39,009 nt of DNA from positions 1 to 39,009 of the forward strand of contig CAILQK010000417.1 of assembly GCA_903836265.1 (NCBI GenBank). The letters run 5' to 3'. This document shows positions 7,627 through 15,353 of this stretch, in pieces. A model generated the notes under the pieces. The model made no database searches, was not told where the DNA came from, and worked only from the letters and a program-made list of their open reading frames with translations. Position 1 is the first letter of the stretch, and every line of letters starts with the position of its first letter. The position numbers and the translations under genes were made by a program. Source of the stretch: an uncultured Bacteroidota bacterium. Its GTDB lineage: Bacteria; Bacteroidota; Bacteroidia; Chitinophagales; Saprospiraceae.

Positions 7627-8827
7627 AAAAATCTGTTTTTTGAATGCGCCGGCAACAGCTCGCCACATCTGCTGTCATCGTTTTTATTTTTAAACCCAGC
7701 GCTGATTTTGAAACATGCAAAACAAACAGAAGCAGGTCAAACCGTCTCCGCAGAGGAAGTGATTCCCGGGTTGAAATTGATTTCTTCAGAAATTCCCGGA
7801 GTACAACTATTTTAAATTTACGGGGGATTTCAGCAAAGATATTTTCAAGATAAGTCAGTGTCGGTTTGCTCCATACATCACTGTCACCCTGTATGTCTTC
7901 ATTTGCAAATTCATATTTCCGGAGTGAGTACCTGTTGCAAAGCCAGTTTGCATCGCTGGACAAACAATCCCATACCGTTTTGCTTTGTCCCTTTGTGAGC
8001 ATTAATTTTCGTCCGGGCATACCAGACAAAAATTGTCCCAGCCTGTCTATATATGTCAGTTTTAATATGTAAGATTTTGACTTGCATTTTATTAAAGCAT
8101 TCAACAACTGGGCAGTTTCATAATTCAGACTTTTGTTTTCCTGTATTATTTCCGGTTTTATTATTTCGGGAGTCTTTTCAGCAATTATTTCCATGAATGC
8201 ACCTGCCGGACCGTACTGATGATGCACCATGTCTTCGAATCTGAAGACGGCGATACAGTCATGGCCAAAGACTTCCGAAATTGTACGTATCAAATTTTCA
8301 AGTTTGTGTGATTGCAGGGTGAGGCTGTTCAAATGGTTTTCTATATCAATACCCCTGGTAACGATCAATGTCTGTGAGTGACTTTTGAACCAGGCGACCG
8401 GGTGGCGGCATATCAGTATTACGCGGAAACAAACATCGGGGTGAGTTATTCCGGTCAGGTAAGACCGAAGACTGACAAGTTCACTTAATGACAATAAAGA
8501 GATGTCTTCACCCGAAATGACCAGTGTTTCTCCCTGAAATCCGGATATCTGACTTTCGATTTGTCTGCGATACTCTGAATGAAGCTTGCTGATGGCTTCG
8601 TCTGTTGTTATTTCCTTGCGGACATTAATGTGATATTCTTCCGGATTATCACAAAACAAACTGTAGAAGGGAATCGAGTGATTATCAACAGGCGCATCGC
8701 CGATATAAAATACGGGATACAGAATACCTGCTCCGGCCAGTGCGGAACGTTCGCGGCAGAGTGTCCTCTGAATTGTGGTTGTGGCTGTTTTATGCAGACC
8801 AATATGCAGACAGATTGTTTTTACCAT
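7607..8827 (-). CDS. Sulfotransferase-family protein
   Basis: A 406-residue protein with the PAPS-binding signatures of sulfotransferases: a P-loop-like 5'-phosphosulfate loop LHIGLHKTATTTIQ at residues 7-20 and a 3'-phosphate motif RVILICRHPVAWFKSHSQ near 135-155. Such enzymes move sulfate from PAPS to sugars, lipids or small molecules. The long variable C-terminal part gives no acceptor clue. Its ATG lies inside the last codons of dihydroorotase (sequence ATGGTAA, 7-base overlap), so translation is probably coupled. The composition is very AT-rich (only 16 G/C in 8041-8100), in sharp contrast to the GC-rich genes on either side, which suggests recent transfer. The most likely job is sulfation of an exopolysaccharide or surface glycan; this is inference. 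Confidence 0.75.
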   Translation of the reverse strand: MVKTICLHIGLHKTATTTIQRTLCRERSALAGAGILYPVFYIGDAPVDNHSIPFYSLFCDNPEEYHINVRKEITTDEAISKLHSEYRRQIESQISGFQGETLVISGEDISLLSLSELVSLRSYLTGITHPDVCFRVILICRHPVAWFKSHSQTLIVTRGIDIENHLNSLTLQSHKLENLIRTISEVFGHDCIAVFRFEDMVHHQYGPAGAFMEIIAEKTPEIIKPEIIQENKSLNYETAQLLNALIKCKSKSYILKLTYIDRLGQFLSGMPGRKLMLTKGQSKTVWDCLSSDANWLCNRYSLRKYEFANEDIQGDSDVWSKPTLTYLENIFAEIPRKFKIVVLREFLKKSISTRESLPLRRRFDLLLFVLHVSKSALGLKIKTMTADVASCCRRIQKTDFYEGENS

Positions 8828-10158
8828 TTAGTCAGTGCACATCCTTTTGTCCTGTCGTCAAAAGTTCCGTTTTCGTACACGAGGTTGCCGTTAACGAATG
8901 TCCGGATTACCTTCGAGTGGAAGGTAGTACCCTCGAGGGGCGACCAGCCGCATTTGGAGTAGATACCGTCTTTATCTACCGTCCAGCTGGCATTCAGGTC
9001 AACCATTGTCAGATCGGCGAAATAGCCTTCGCGGATGAATCCTCTCTTTTCAATATGATAGAGGACGGCCGGATTATGGCACATTTTTTCCGCTATTTTC
9101 TCCAGAGAGATGAGCCCCTGTCTGTAGAACTCGAGCATGATATTCAGCGAATACTGTACGATCGGGGCACCCGACATGGCCTGGAAATAAGGTCTTTGCT
9201 TTTCCTCCAGGGTGTGCGGAGCGTGGTCGGTTGTAACGATATCAATTCTTCCGTCCATCAGGGCATTGAAGAGGCCTTTTCTGTCTTTTTCTGTTTTGAT
9301 TGCGGGGTTCCATTTGATCAGCGTTCCCAGTCGCTCATAGTCTTTGTCGGAGAACCACAGATGGTGTACCGACACTTCGGTGGTAATATTTTTTTCTTCC
9401 AGCGGGATATCATTGCGGAACAAATGAGTTTCTGCTTCAGTGGTCAGGTGCAGAATATGGAGGCGCGCCCTGTGTTTGTTGGCGATATCTATGGCTCTTC
9501 TGGTTGCTTCGTAGCATGCCTTTTCACTCCTGATGACCGGATGGAACTCAACAGGGACATTTTCACCGTATTTTTCCCTGAAAATTTGTTCATTTTCCTC
9601 AATAATCTGTTCTTTTTCGGAATGTATGGCCACGATTGACTTGCAATTGGCGAACAGCTTTTCCATTGTTTCGGGATTGTCTGCCAGCAGATTGCCTTTT
9701 TTCGTGAAGTAGAGTCCGTCGTCAGATACCGCCAGGAGCCGGGAGGTATCGAGCCTGATTATCTCATCGAGATTATCGCCATTAACTCCGAGGAAGAAAC
9801 CGAAATTGGCGAGCGATTTTTCAGCTGCTAGCCGGTATTTCTCGTTCAGGATATCCATTGTCAGTACATTGGGTACTGTGTTGGGCATATCAATAAACGA
9901 GGTGACACCTCCTGCAACGGCTGCCCTGCTTTCTGTGTACAGATCGGCTTTATGCGTCAGTCCGGGGTCGCGGAAATGTACTTGTCCGTCAATGATCCCC
10001 GGGAACAAATACTTGCCGGTTCCGTCAATAACGTTGGCATCCGGCTCATCATTTTGTCCGATTTTCCGGATCAGTCCATTATCAACAAGGACATCTGTGA
10101 CCGTTATTTGCCCTTCATTAACGACGGAGATGTTTTTTATCAGTGTTTTTTTTGTCAT
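8821..10158 (-). CDS. pyrC: Dihydroorotase (class I)
   Basis: Catalyses the reversible cyclisation of carbamoyl aspartate to dihydroorotate in pyrimidine synthesis. The 445-residue protein has the amidohydrolase TIM barrel with metal ligands: VHFRDPG (His61), VAIHSE (His179), LHILHLTT (His237) and TTDHAPH (Asp311). As in other Bacteroidota enzymes the first motif is DGQVHF rather than DxHxH. The position where many family members carry a carboxylated lysine appears to be the SDDG motif (about 145-148), so an aspartate may be the ligand, as reported for the Aquifex-type enzyme. The start was set at MTKKTLIK; the upstream in-frame extension has no homology-like features. It is first in an overlapping cluster with the sulfotransferase and methyltransferase. 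No other pyrimidine gene is nearby. Closely related hydantoinase-like proteins are a less likely alternative. Confidence 0.88.
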   Translation of the reverse strand: MTKKTLIKNISVVNEGQITVTDVLVDNGLIRKIGQNDEPDANVIDGTGKYLFPGIIDGQVHFRDPGLTHKADLYTESRAAVAGGVTSFIDMPNTVPNVLTMDILNEKYRLAAEKSLANFGFFLGVNGDNLDEIIRLDTSRLLAVSDDGLYFTKKGNLLADNPETMEKLFANCKSIVAIHSEKEQIIEENEQIFREKYGENVPVEFHPVIRSEKACYEATRRAIDIANKHRARLHILHLTTEAETHLFRNDIPLEEKNITTEVSVHHLWFSDKDYERLGTLIKWNPAIKTEKDRKGLFNALMDGRIDIVTTDHAPHTLEEKQRPYFQAMSGAPIVQYSLNIMLEFYRQGLISLEKIAEKMCHNPAVLYHIEKRGFIREGYFADLTMVDLNASWTVDKDGIYSKCGWSPLEGTTFHSKVIRTFVNGNLVYENGTFDDRTKGCALTKW

Positions 10159-10346
10159 TGTGCCTGTTTGTCTGGTGATGAGCCGGTGCCGGCCTGCAGT
10201 ATCTGGTATTAGCAGGAATTTTCTGCAAAACCGGAGCGATTCCGGGGTGCAATAATACGAAAAGAAACCCGGAGGCGATACGTCTGAAGGCAACAGCGAC
10301 CCTGACGGGACAGATATGCTGCCGGGATCAGTCGGGGTGGATCTGC

Positions 10347-11693
10347 CTATATCAGTCTTTCATTCAGTTTGTGCTTCCATTTTACGAATCCGTCAACGAA
10401 GCCGGATGTGATATCGTCGTGTTCGATGGAGCAGAAAACGAGGGCGCTGTCGTGATGATTATTTTTGTATGCCCGTTTATACTGTTCCCGGCCTGTATTC
10501 CTGATAGTATTGATGATATCTTCGATTCTCCTGTACTGCAGTTCGATATCTTTTTCAGATTTGCCGATACTCCATATATAGGTCGCATGGCTGTTGAGCA
10601 GTTCCCACACAAAATGGTTGTTTTCTCTGCCTTCTATCAGGAAGAGGAAGCCGAAGTTGGGATGAAGCGTGAATCTGATTCTGAAATTGGCCGACTGTTT
10701 GTTTCCCGACAGGTATTCCAGCTGTTTTCTGTTTCGGGTGTTGTGGTGGCTGATGAGAAACTGGAGGATATCCTTTTCATCCTGTCGGAAAACATTTCCT
10801 TCCACGTCTTCCGAATCTCCGGTTTCGAAAATATCCTCTGCAGTGAAAAGAGACTTGTCAATATCCGGCAGTTTCGGGGATCGGGTGATTGACAGTGTCC
10901 GCTGGTATTTGATGCTGTCAATCAGTTCTTCATTGATCATGGCAACCTCGGGGGCGGTGGCTGAAACCGATGTGACTTCACCGCCGGTTGTGGTGATTGT
11001 GGCGAGTACCCTCAACTTTCTCGACCTGAGTTTCCTGGCGAACCAGGATTTGATATTATCGAATTCAGGCAGAATGAAATCGTTGTCTATTTTGAACTCG
11101 ACAATATCTTTTACTTCTTTGACATATTTGCTGAATGTGAGGTATCCGAGTTTGAAAGTGGTATCGGACAAGTAAACAGAAAGCTCTACTTCATATATTT
11201 TTACAAGCGGGCGAGTTTCTGTTGAACCGGGCATATCCCTGTCATTCAGAGACCGGGAGTGATCATCATCATTTCGGGCTGACAAATGAGCTCCGGGTAT
11301 TGCGTATGCCGGTACACCTGTTTGTTTTTCCTTCAACAATCGTTCATCCTCATGATTTTGCAGGACGTCGAGCAGTTTGATTTTTCGGTAGCTTGAGAGG
11401 AGCGGTTCCAGTTGCGGCCAGTCGAACGGGACAAACGAGAGTTGCCTCACCTCTTTCTTTGGTTTCTGGAGGTGGTGTTTATGGGTATCTTTGGCATTAT
11501 AGTCAATAATTCTGACTTTCAGGCACTTGTTATCCGGATTGTATTCGAGCATTTCCACCTTCCAGAAAATATCCTTACTTGCGCGAAACGTCAGGTGGTC
11601 AACCGGAATATCGGTCTGCCGGATTGGTATGGCCAGATCCGGATTCAGGAAAACCGCCCGGTTTTCGATTTTTATGATTATTTCCCTTGACAC
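10347..11693 (-). CDS. Hypothetical protein, 448 residues
   Basis: I do not recognise this protein. It has no signal peptide or membrane segment, so it is probably cytoplasmic. The first 110 residues and residues about 165-240 are beta-rich with many Lys/Asp. A hydrophilic Ser/Asp/Arg linker (about 130-160) separates two halves. The C-terminal half includes a basic patch ARKLRSRKLRV and Trp/Tyr-rich segments (NNHFVWELLNSHATYIWSI). Two lysine/arginine-rich helices follow near the end. It stands alone between pyrC (188-base gap) and the dioxygenase gene (142-base gap). A -7-like box (TATCTTTG) lies upstream at 11766-11759. Base composition is moderate. No function is proposed. Confidence 0.75.
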   Translation of the reverse strand: MSREIIIKIENRAVFLNPDLAIPIRQTDIPVDHLTFRASKDIFWKVEMLEYNPDNKCLKVRIIDYNAKDTHKHHLQKPKKEVRQLSFVPFDWPQLEPLLSSYRKIKLLDVLQNHEDERLLKEKQTGVPAYAIPGAHLSARNDDDHSRSLNDRDMPGSTETRPLVKIYEVELSVYLSDTTFKLGYLTFSKYVKEVKDIVEFKIDNDFILPEFDNIKSWFARKLRSRKLRVLATITTTGGEVTSVSATAPEVAMINEELIDSIKYQRTLSITRSPKLPDIDKSLFTAEDIFETGDSEDVEGNVFRQDEKDILQFLISHHNTRNRKQLEYLSGNKQSANFRIRFTLHPNFGFLFLIEGRENNHFVWELLNSHATYIWSIGKSEKDIELQYRRIEDIINTIRNTGREQYKRAYKNNHHDSALVFCSIEHDDITSGFVDGFVKWKHKLNERLI

Positions 11694-11758
11694 GGTGGCT
11701 TATGGAAAAGCAAACCGACGCTGCGGCATGGCTGTCTGACAATAAATACTTGCTCGTA

Positions 11759-11766
11759 CAAAGATA
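11759..11766 (-). promoter_or_regulatory. Possible -7 box for the 448-residue gene
   Basis: The minus strand reads TATCTTTG, a match to TAnnTTTG, placing a transcript start near 11752 and a leader of about 60 bases. No TTG at the ideal spacing is visible, so the call is tentative. Confidence 0.35.
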
Positions 11767-11835
11767 TGAACGGTACAGGAAAAATTCATTGTTCAGCAGC
11801 AGAAAGCGATCCGAAACGGTGCAGGCTGGCAGTTA

Positions 11836-12717
11836 CTATCCCACCCTTACAGAAGTCATCGTCAGGGAGCCGGCGAGAGCCCGGTCGTTGAACAGGGTGA
11901 CCTCTTCGCCTTTTTCCTGCAGTGCCACGGTGTAGAGCAGCGGCAGATAGTGTTCGGGTGTTGGTATGGCGAGGTCGAATGACTTTCCCTGCGAGCGGAA
12001 GTTGACGAGTGGCTGGTGATCGCCGGAGAGGATACTATTCTTCATTTTTTCGCTGGCCTCGATTGCCCAGTCGTAGCCGAAGGTTTCATTCAGGCGTCGC
12101 CATTCCACCATGGCGAGGTTGTGTACCATGTTGCCGCTGCCGACGATCAGCACGCCCTTGCGTCGGAGGGCAGCCAGTTCTTTGGCCAGATCGTAGTGCC
12201 ACCGGGCAGACTGGCGGTAATCGAGGCTCATCTGGATTACGGGTACATCAGCGTTGGGGTACAGATGTTTGATCACCGACCAGGCGCCGTGGTCGAGTCC
12301 CCATTTTTCATCGAGGCCCACTTCGGTTTTTTTGACCAGATTTCTGGTTTCTGCTGCCAGTTCGGGGCTGCCGGGGGCAGGATACTGCACATCGAACAGC
12401 GCCTTCGGGAAACCGCCAAAGTCGTGGATAGTACGCGGTTTTTGCATGGCGGTGACGAAAGTCCCCTGTGTTTCCCAGTGTGCCGAGATGACGAGAACAG
12501 CCGAGGGCCGGCTGATTTCGCTGCCCACCTTTCGGAACCCGGATACAAATTCGTTTTCTTCTATGGCATTCATGGGGCTGCCGTGGCCAAGGAAGAGTAC
12601 GGGCATTCGCTCCGTATTATCCATATCCCGTGTCAAATTGTTCAGTTCATTGAGTTTCACTGCAGCACCTGTTGCTGGCAGAAAGGCCAGTGCTTTCAGA
12701 AAATCCTTGCGATTCAT
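11836..12717 (-). CDS. ygiD: LigB-family extradiol dioxygenase (4,5-DOPA dioxygenase / YgiD-like)
   Basis: A 293-residue protein of the DODA/LigB superfamily, whose members open catechol rings such as L-DOPA with a divalent metal (zinc-like site in E. coli YgiD). The four histidines expected at the metal site are visible: His45 in GHGSP, His80 in SAHWE, His199 in NMVHN and His256 in TPEHYLP. The first 20 residues (MNRKDFLKALAFLPATGAA) form a hydrophobic, Tat-like leader without a full twin arginine, unlike the cytoplasmic E. coli protein. This suggests export or membrane attachment. It is transcribed alone, with a promoter-like box and a palindrome just upstream. The physiological substrate is unknown. 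The symbol refers to the family rather than proven orthology. Confidence 0.85.
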   Translation of the reverse strand: MNRKDFLKALAFLPATGAAVKLNELNNLTRDMDNTERMPVLFLGHGSPMNAIEENEFVSGFRKVGSEISRPSAVLVISAHWETQGTFVTAMQKPRTIHDFGGFPKALFDVQYPAPGSPELAAETRNLVKKTEVGLDEKWGLDHGAWSVIKHLYPNADVPVIQMSLDYRQSARWHYDLAKELAALRRKGVLIVGSGNMVHNLAMVEWRRLNETFGYDWAIEASEKMKNSILSGDHQPLVNFRSQGKSFDLAIPTPEHYLPLLYTVALQEKGEEVTLFNDRALAGSLTMTSVRVG

Positions 12718-12750
12718 GTAAACGACTGTTTTTTGGCAAGTAAAAACAAG

Positions 12751-12774
12751 CAGATCAAAACTAAAACTGATCTG
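12751..12774 (-). terminator. Hairpin CAGATCA/TGATCTG: terminator of the acyltransferase gene or operator
   Basis: A perfect 7-bp palindrome (12751-12757 with 12768-12774, 10-base loop). On the minus strand it is followed by CTTGTTTTTA, as in a terminator for the acyltransferase gene ending at 12868. It also overlaps the -7-like box of the dioxygenase gene, so an operator role is possible. Confidence 0.5.
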
Positions 12775-12791
12775 TCTCCTGCCTTGACAAA
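12756..12791 (-). promoter_or_regulatory. Possible promoter of the dioxygenase gene
   Basis: The minus strand has TTTG (12791-12788), a 24-base spacer and TAGTTTTG (12763-12756), matching TAnnTTTG with a slightly long spacer. A start near 12749 leaves about 32 bases before the ATG at 12717. Confidence 0.4.
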
Positions 12792-12867
12792 CCTGCAGCT
12801 TTCAATATGTCATCATCTGACAAACCCATTGTTTTCAGATTTTTGGCAACACCCGACAGAGGGAGCC

Positions 12868-14001
12868 CTACTGCCTTTCCACCCTGACAAACCGCCTGGC
12901 CAGCGCTCTCCGAACTGGCAGATCATACAGTTTCAAAGCGGCCAGGGCGACAAAAACCGACCCGACAATTACCAGTATGGCGAGGGGAACGCCTTCCATG
13001 AAGGTTTTCTTGTTGTTGACAGCCCATGCTGAATAGACATACACAAATGGGAAATGGGTGATGTACAGCGGATAGGAAATATCGCCAAGAAAGGTACAGA
13101 TCTTTTCACTCAGCGAGTCTTTGACCTGTCCGATGGCTCCGAGCCAGATAATCAGCGGGAAGACAAGAATAATGATGAAAGACTCATACAGACCATTCAT
13201 CCATACTTTATCGTAACCGCCCACCCTTGGTATGCTCAGAACTGCAATCAGCATGATGGCGGTCAGGAGGAAGGTGTTCCGGCCGCTTTTGATATCCACT
13301 ACCCTTCTGAGCAGCATACCTGCCATGTAGGGAAACAGCAGACGGGTGAAGCCGATCCGGAGCTGTTCGGGTTCGGTTGACCAGCCGCCAATCAGGTCGC
13401 CGGAGGTATTGGTTGTCACCAGATGAACAGTGGCTGCCGCTGCCAGGAATACCAGGGCCGCCAGTATCAGGTTGGGAAGTTTTCTGAGTATAAAAACGTG
13501 CAGTATATTCGCCAGATACTCAAAGAAGAGCGACCAGGCAGGACCGTTGAGGGGGTGCATTTCGTTCCAGCCCCTGATATCCATGGACGGCGGCACCGGG
13601 ATGAGGGTATAGCCGACAAACATGATCAGAAGCAGTTGTTCGATGCTGGTGCCGGCTATTTTCGGGAAAAGGGATGATTCCTGAAAGTAAAACAGAAGTG
13701 CGCCGATGGTCATACCGAGAATGATCAGCGGATGCAGGCGTATCAATCGTCGTTTCAGGAAATCTGTGACCGTCATCCTGTCCCAGCGGTCGTCGTAGGC
13801 GTGTGCCATGACATAACCCGAGAGCATGAAGAAGAAATCAACCGTGAGGTAGCCGTGATTGACGAACATTTTGTGAAAGTCACCGCCTGCATAGGGTTCG
13901 AACGTATGCATGATCAGTACCATAACAGCGGCCACGCCGCGCAGGCCGTCGAGAATCAGCAGGTGTTTTTTGGAGTCGCTGTAAGAAGAGGCAGATGTCA
14001 T
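12868..14001 (-). CDS. Acyltransferase 3 family membrane protein (OafA/YrhL-like)
   Basis: A 377-residue inner-membrane protein with about ten hydrophobic segments. The N-terminal signature LLILDGLRGVAAVMVLIMH includes the catalytic-type histidine, and FFFMLSGYVMAHAY follows, as in O-acyltransferases that acetylate lipopolysaccharide, exopolysaccharide or macrolides. The length fits the family. The C-terminus is short and basic, without the SGNH extension seen in some relatives. The substrate cannot be told from sequence; a surface glycan is the usual target. It is separated from the upstream esterase gene by 99 bases containing a strong hairpin, so it is probably transcribed on its own. Confidence 0.87.
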   Translation of the reverse strand: MTSASSYSDSKKHLLILDGLRGVAAVMVLIMHTFEPYAGGDFHKMFVNHGYLTVDFFFMLSGYVMAHAYDDRWDRMTVTDFLKRRLIRLHPLIILGMTIGALLFYFQESSLFPKIAGTSIEQLLLIMFVGYTLIPVPPSMDIRGWNEMHPLNGPAWSLFFEYLANILHVFILRKLPNLILAALVFLAAAATVHLVTTNTSGDLIGGWSTEPEQLRIGFTRLLFPYMAGMLLRRVVDIKSGRNTFLLTAIMLIAVLSIPRVGGYDKVWMNGLYESFIIILVFPLIIWLGAIGQVKDSLSEKICTFLGDISYPLYITHFPFVYVYSAWAVNNKKTFMEGVPLAILVIVGSVFVALAALKLYDLPVRRALARRFVRVERQ

Positions 14002-14042
14002 TTCTGTCGGGATGAGATAAAAGATTGGGTACTGGTGTCTGA

Positions 14043-14090
14043 ACTGTCAGTCGGGGCGCCATTGCTTCCATGAATGCTCCGACTGACAGT
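14043..14090 (-). terminator. 12-bp stem hairpin after the esterase operon
   Basis: ACTGTCAGTCGG (14043-14054) is perfectly complementary to CCGACTGACAGT (14079-14090) across a 24-base loop, starting 10 bases past the esterase stop. There is no clear U-tract on either strand, so it may be a terminator or an RNA-stabilising 3' hairpin. Confidence 0.55.
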
Positions 14091-14100
14091 GTTTGTGAAA

Positions 14101-15342
14101 TTATCTGACGATCATCAGTGATCTGGCAGCGAACACCTTCCCCGTACCGGCACTTGCCGGCATGGCCAGATACATACCGGCGGGCAGGCTGCCCAGCGAT
14201 ACAGTTTGATGTGAGGCGGTCAGCGTGACTTCCCGTACCAGGTTGCCGGTGCTGTTGAAAATACGGAGCAGGGCATTTTCGGTACCTTCAGGCAGTGATA
14301 CGGTTATGGCATCACCGGAAACCGGGTTGGGCACCAGATTCCAGTCAGCCACGGCAGCAAGTTCGGGTGCTGCAGACGATGTACTGCAGGCAATTTCTTC
14401 CAGTTTCAGGGAGACATTGCTCCAGAAGGTATCGCGGTGCAACTTGTAGGCAGCATTCTCATATATATTGGTATGTCCGCCTCCGGGAACAACATGGAGC
14501 GAGTGCCAGACACCTGCTTCTTCCGCGCGCGCGTGGAGCAGATTGCTGCCCTGCAGGTAGGCAATATTGGCTGCGAGGCCCGAGTTGAAAGGCACCGTTT
14601 CGTCTGCAGTACCGTGAATACTGATCATTGGCGACTCTTCCTGTTCAATCCAGTTGGCCCTGTACAGTCCGCCCGACATATTGACCACAGCTTTTGAAGC
14701 AGAGGAATAGGTTTTGTTGGTTGCCGATCCGCTCACGCCTTCCAGGCCACCATTCTGGTTGATAAAATTGACCAGAAACTGCGGAATATCATCTTCCATA
14801 TCGAGGTAAGTGCAATGCAGTGCCGCTACAGCTCCGGCCGAATAGCCACCGATAAAAATATTGTCGGGATCGGCTTTGAACAGGTTGGCGGTGGCAGCAT
14901 CCTCGCGGAAGTAGCGCACGGCAGCGCGCATATCCCCCACTGCCTTTACTGCCGTGTCAAAAATATCGAGCGAGTCGGGGAATCCGAGCAGGAAGAATGG
15001 ATACAGGCGATAGGTGATGGATGCAGTTACGTATCCTTTTTTGGCCATGAGCTCGCACCAGGGCTGCATCATGCTGCGATCGCCGAAGATAAAGCTGCCG
15101 CCGTGTTCGAAGATAATCACGGGGCGGGCGGCAATCTGATCGCCTTCGGGCTCATAGACATCCATCTGAAGGGTCATGGGTACGCCCGTGTGCGAGAGCG
15201 AGGGTGCGTACGTGACTGTTGTTTTTTTGACGGTCTGGAACACGTCGTTTATGTAGCGGTTTCCATCGCAACCGGGGTTCTGAGCATTCGAGAAGCCCGT
15301 GAGGAGGGCCATAAAAAGCGCTGGAAGAAAGTGTTTGTTCAT
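14101..15342 (-). CDS. Secreted alpha/beta-hydrolase esterase with type IX sorting domain
   Basis: A 413-residue exported enzyme. A signal peptide (about 1-20, ending SNA-Q) precedes an alpha/beta-hydrolase of the carboxylesterase/feruloyl-esterase-like group. It has oxyanion motif HGG (80-82), nucleophile Ser168 in GYSAG, Asp247 in HGTADE and His290 in GGGHTN. From about residue 335 (WNLVPNPVSGDAI) to the end it carries a type A T9SS C-terminal domain with the PAGMYL strand, which directs secretion across the outer membrane and surface attachment or release. It is the third gene of an operon with the barrel protein and the Asp-box propeller (11-base gap). The natural ester substrate is unknown; the module set suits degradation of extracellular polymers. 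Confidence 0.87.
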   Translation of the reverse strand: MNKHFLPALFMALLTGFSNAQNPGCDGNRYINDVFQTVKKTTVTYAPSLSHTGVPMTLQMDVYEPEGDQIAARPVIIFEHGGSFIFGDRSMMQPWCELMAKKGYVTASITYRLYPFFLLGFPDSLDIFDTAVKAVGDMRAAVRYFREDAATANLFKADPDNIFIGGYSAGAVAALHCTYLDMEDDIPQFLVNFINQNGGLEGVSGSATNKTYSSASKAVVNMSGGLYRANWIEQEESPMISIHGTADETVPFNSGLAANIAYLQGSNLLHARAEEAGVWHSLHVVPGGGHTNIYENAAYKLHRDTFWSNVSLKLEEIACSTSSAAPELAAVADWNLVPNPVSGDAITVSLPEGTENALLRIFNSTGNLVREVTLTASHQTVSLGSLPAGMYLAMPASAGTGKVFAARSLMIVR

Positions 15343-15353
15343 GTTTTTCTTCT

